Origin: Aeromonas dhakensis
Lineage (GTDB): Bacteria > Pseudomonadota > Gammaproteobacteria > Enterobacterales > Aeromonadaceae
DNA length: 64,000 nt
Reading direction: 5' to 3'
Assembly: GCF_000820305.1 (NCBI RefSeq)
Contig: NZ_CDBH01000061.1
Span: 68,797-132,796 of the forward strand
Shown: positions 63,433-64,000 of the stretch, piece by piece
Layout: every line of letters begins with the position of its first letter
How positions within the stretch are numbered: position 1 is the stretch's first letter
Translations under genes and position numbers: made by a program
The notes under the pieces: generated by a model
The model's input: only the letters and a program-made list of their open reading frames with translations
Told to the model about the DNA's origin: nothing
Database searches by the model: none

Positions 63433-64000
63433 TCAGAGCAGCGGCGGCAGAGTGACGGGGCCAAGCCTCGCCGCCGCCAGCGCCGCGGCCAGTTGCTCCA
63501 GCTCCTCTCGCATCGCCTCTGGCCAGCCGAGTGCCACCCCGCGCACGCCGTGATGGCGAAAGCCGTTGAGGCGGATGGGCACGGGCCCGAGGGCGTCCAA
63601 GAAGGCGGCGAGCCCGCCATCCAACGTGCCGTCGGCGGCGAGATAATCGCTCTGCCCCGGCACCTGCAGCAGACGCACCTCCGCCAGCTTGCCCGCCCGC
63701 GCCAGCAGTTGCAGAGAGGCCAGCACCCGCTCGCGGCCATAGCCGGTCAGCGTGTGATGCACAGAGTCGCGCCACCCCTTGAGGTCGATCATGGCGCCGT
63801 CCAGCACCGGCAGCAGCCGCTGCCAGCCTGCCTCGGCGAGCGAACCGTTGCTGTCGAGCAGGCAATCGAGACGGGCCAGATCCGGCGCCCCCTTGATGGC
63901 CGTGAACAGCGCGATCACGAACGGCAGCTGGGTGGTGGCCTCACCGCCGGAGACGGTGATGCCGGTCAGCAACGGGCCGTAGCGGCGCAGCAGGGCCAGC
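63433..64000 (-). CDS. yjjW: YjjW-type glycyl radical enzyme activase, 5' end outside the window
   Basis: Radical-SAM-type activase that would generate a glycyl radical on a partner enzyme. From the window edge the frame reads LALLRRYGPLLTGITVSGGEATTQLPFVIALF and continues with LLDSNGSLAEAGWQRLLPVLDGAMIDLKGW and VRLLQVPGQSDYL, matching E. coli YjjW. The CxxxCxxC cluster motif is beyond the edge. The stop TGA is at 63433-63435. The partner glycyl radical enzyme (YjjI-like) is expected upstream, outside the window. Confidence 0.88.
   Translation of the reverse strand, partial: LALLRRYGPLLTGITVSGGEATTQLPFVIALFTAIKGAPDLARLDCLLDSNGSLAEAGWQRLLPVLDGAMIDLKGWRDSVHHTLTGYGRERVLASLQLLARAGKLAEVRLLQVPGQSDYLAADGTLDGGLAAFLDALGPVPIRLNGFRHHGVRGVALGWPEAMREELEQLAAALAAARLGPVTLPPLL

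Noticed and set aside
63333-63740. 135-codon frame on the minus strand overlapping the yjjW gene
   Set aside because: Tryptophan- and arginine-rich shadow of the yjjW-type gene in another frame.

Overview
The window is chromosomal DNA of a gammaproteobacterium, most likely an Aeromonas. The reasons are its GC-rich coding sequence, its E. coli/Vibrio-type gene blocks (ileS-ribF-murJ/rpsT, thyA-lgt-ptsP-rppH-mutH, rpsP-rimM-trmD-rplS/ffh-ypjD-yfjD, mdh/argR), a MotX-type flagellar motor protein and a secreted sphingomyelinase. Coding density is high. I found no rRNA, tRNA, insertion sequence, prophage or CRISPR array. ileS is cut by the left edge and a yjjW-type activase gene by the right edge.

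Layout. 0-13.2 kb: translation and envelope genes (ileS, ribF, murJ, rpsT), an ArsR regulator, an nhaA - small secreted protein - nhaR operon, and thyA-lgt-ptsP-rppH. 13.2-13.9 kb: a gene-free stretch with three perfect DnaA boxes and many GATC sites beside mutH, which looks like a DARS2-type DnaA reactivation locus. 13.9-24.9 kb: mutH, a lone CBM48-type protein, the ribosomal protein/tRNA methyltransferase operon, ffh, ypjD-yfjD, the nitric-oxide pair nsrR/hmp, motX and mdh. 25-33.5 kb: an arginine-type ABC transporter placed between mdh and argR, a DyP peroxidase and an Fbp-type ferric iron ABC transporter. 33.6-43 kb: a PII protein, arfB, ogt, a nucleoside transporter, a LysR regulator, a periplasmic glutathione peroxidase, an NnrU-like membrane protein and a glycerate module (glycerate kinase, GntP permease, CdaR).

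43-64 kb is more accessory in character. It holds yacL, a CPBP protease, a sphingomyelinase overlapping a membrane-anchored helical protein that may be its foldase, a PhoD-type phosphatase, a DEAD-box helicase, an orphan binding protein, tpx, a Zn/Cd/Pb ATPase behind a textbook MerR-family promoter, a large pullulanase lipoprotein, a CDF metal exporter divergent from an RcnR/DmeR-type repressor, tyrB, a LysR regulator and a DUF1820 protein.

The observations most worth following are: the DnaA-box cluster next to mutH; two diverged partial gene duplications, one repeating the 3' end of ogt and one the 5' end of cdaR, about 7.8 kb apart; the secreted protein coupled into the nhaA-nhaR operon; the sphingomyelinase/foldase-like pair; a possible small RNA downstream of ogt; and three metal- or NO-responsive promoters whose operators can be read directly.
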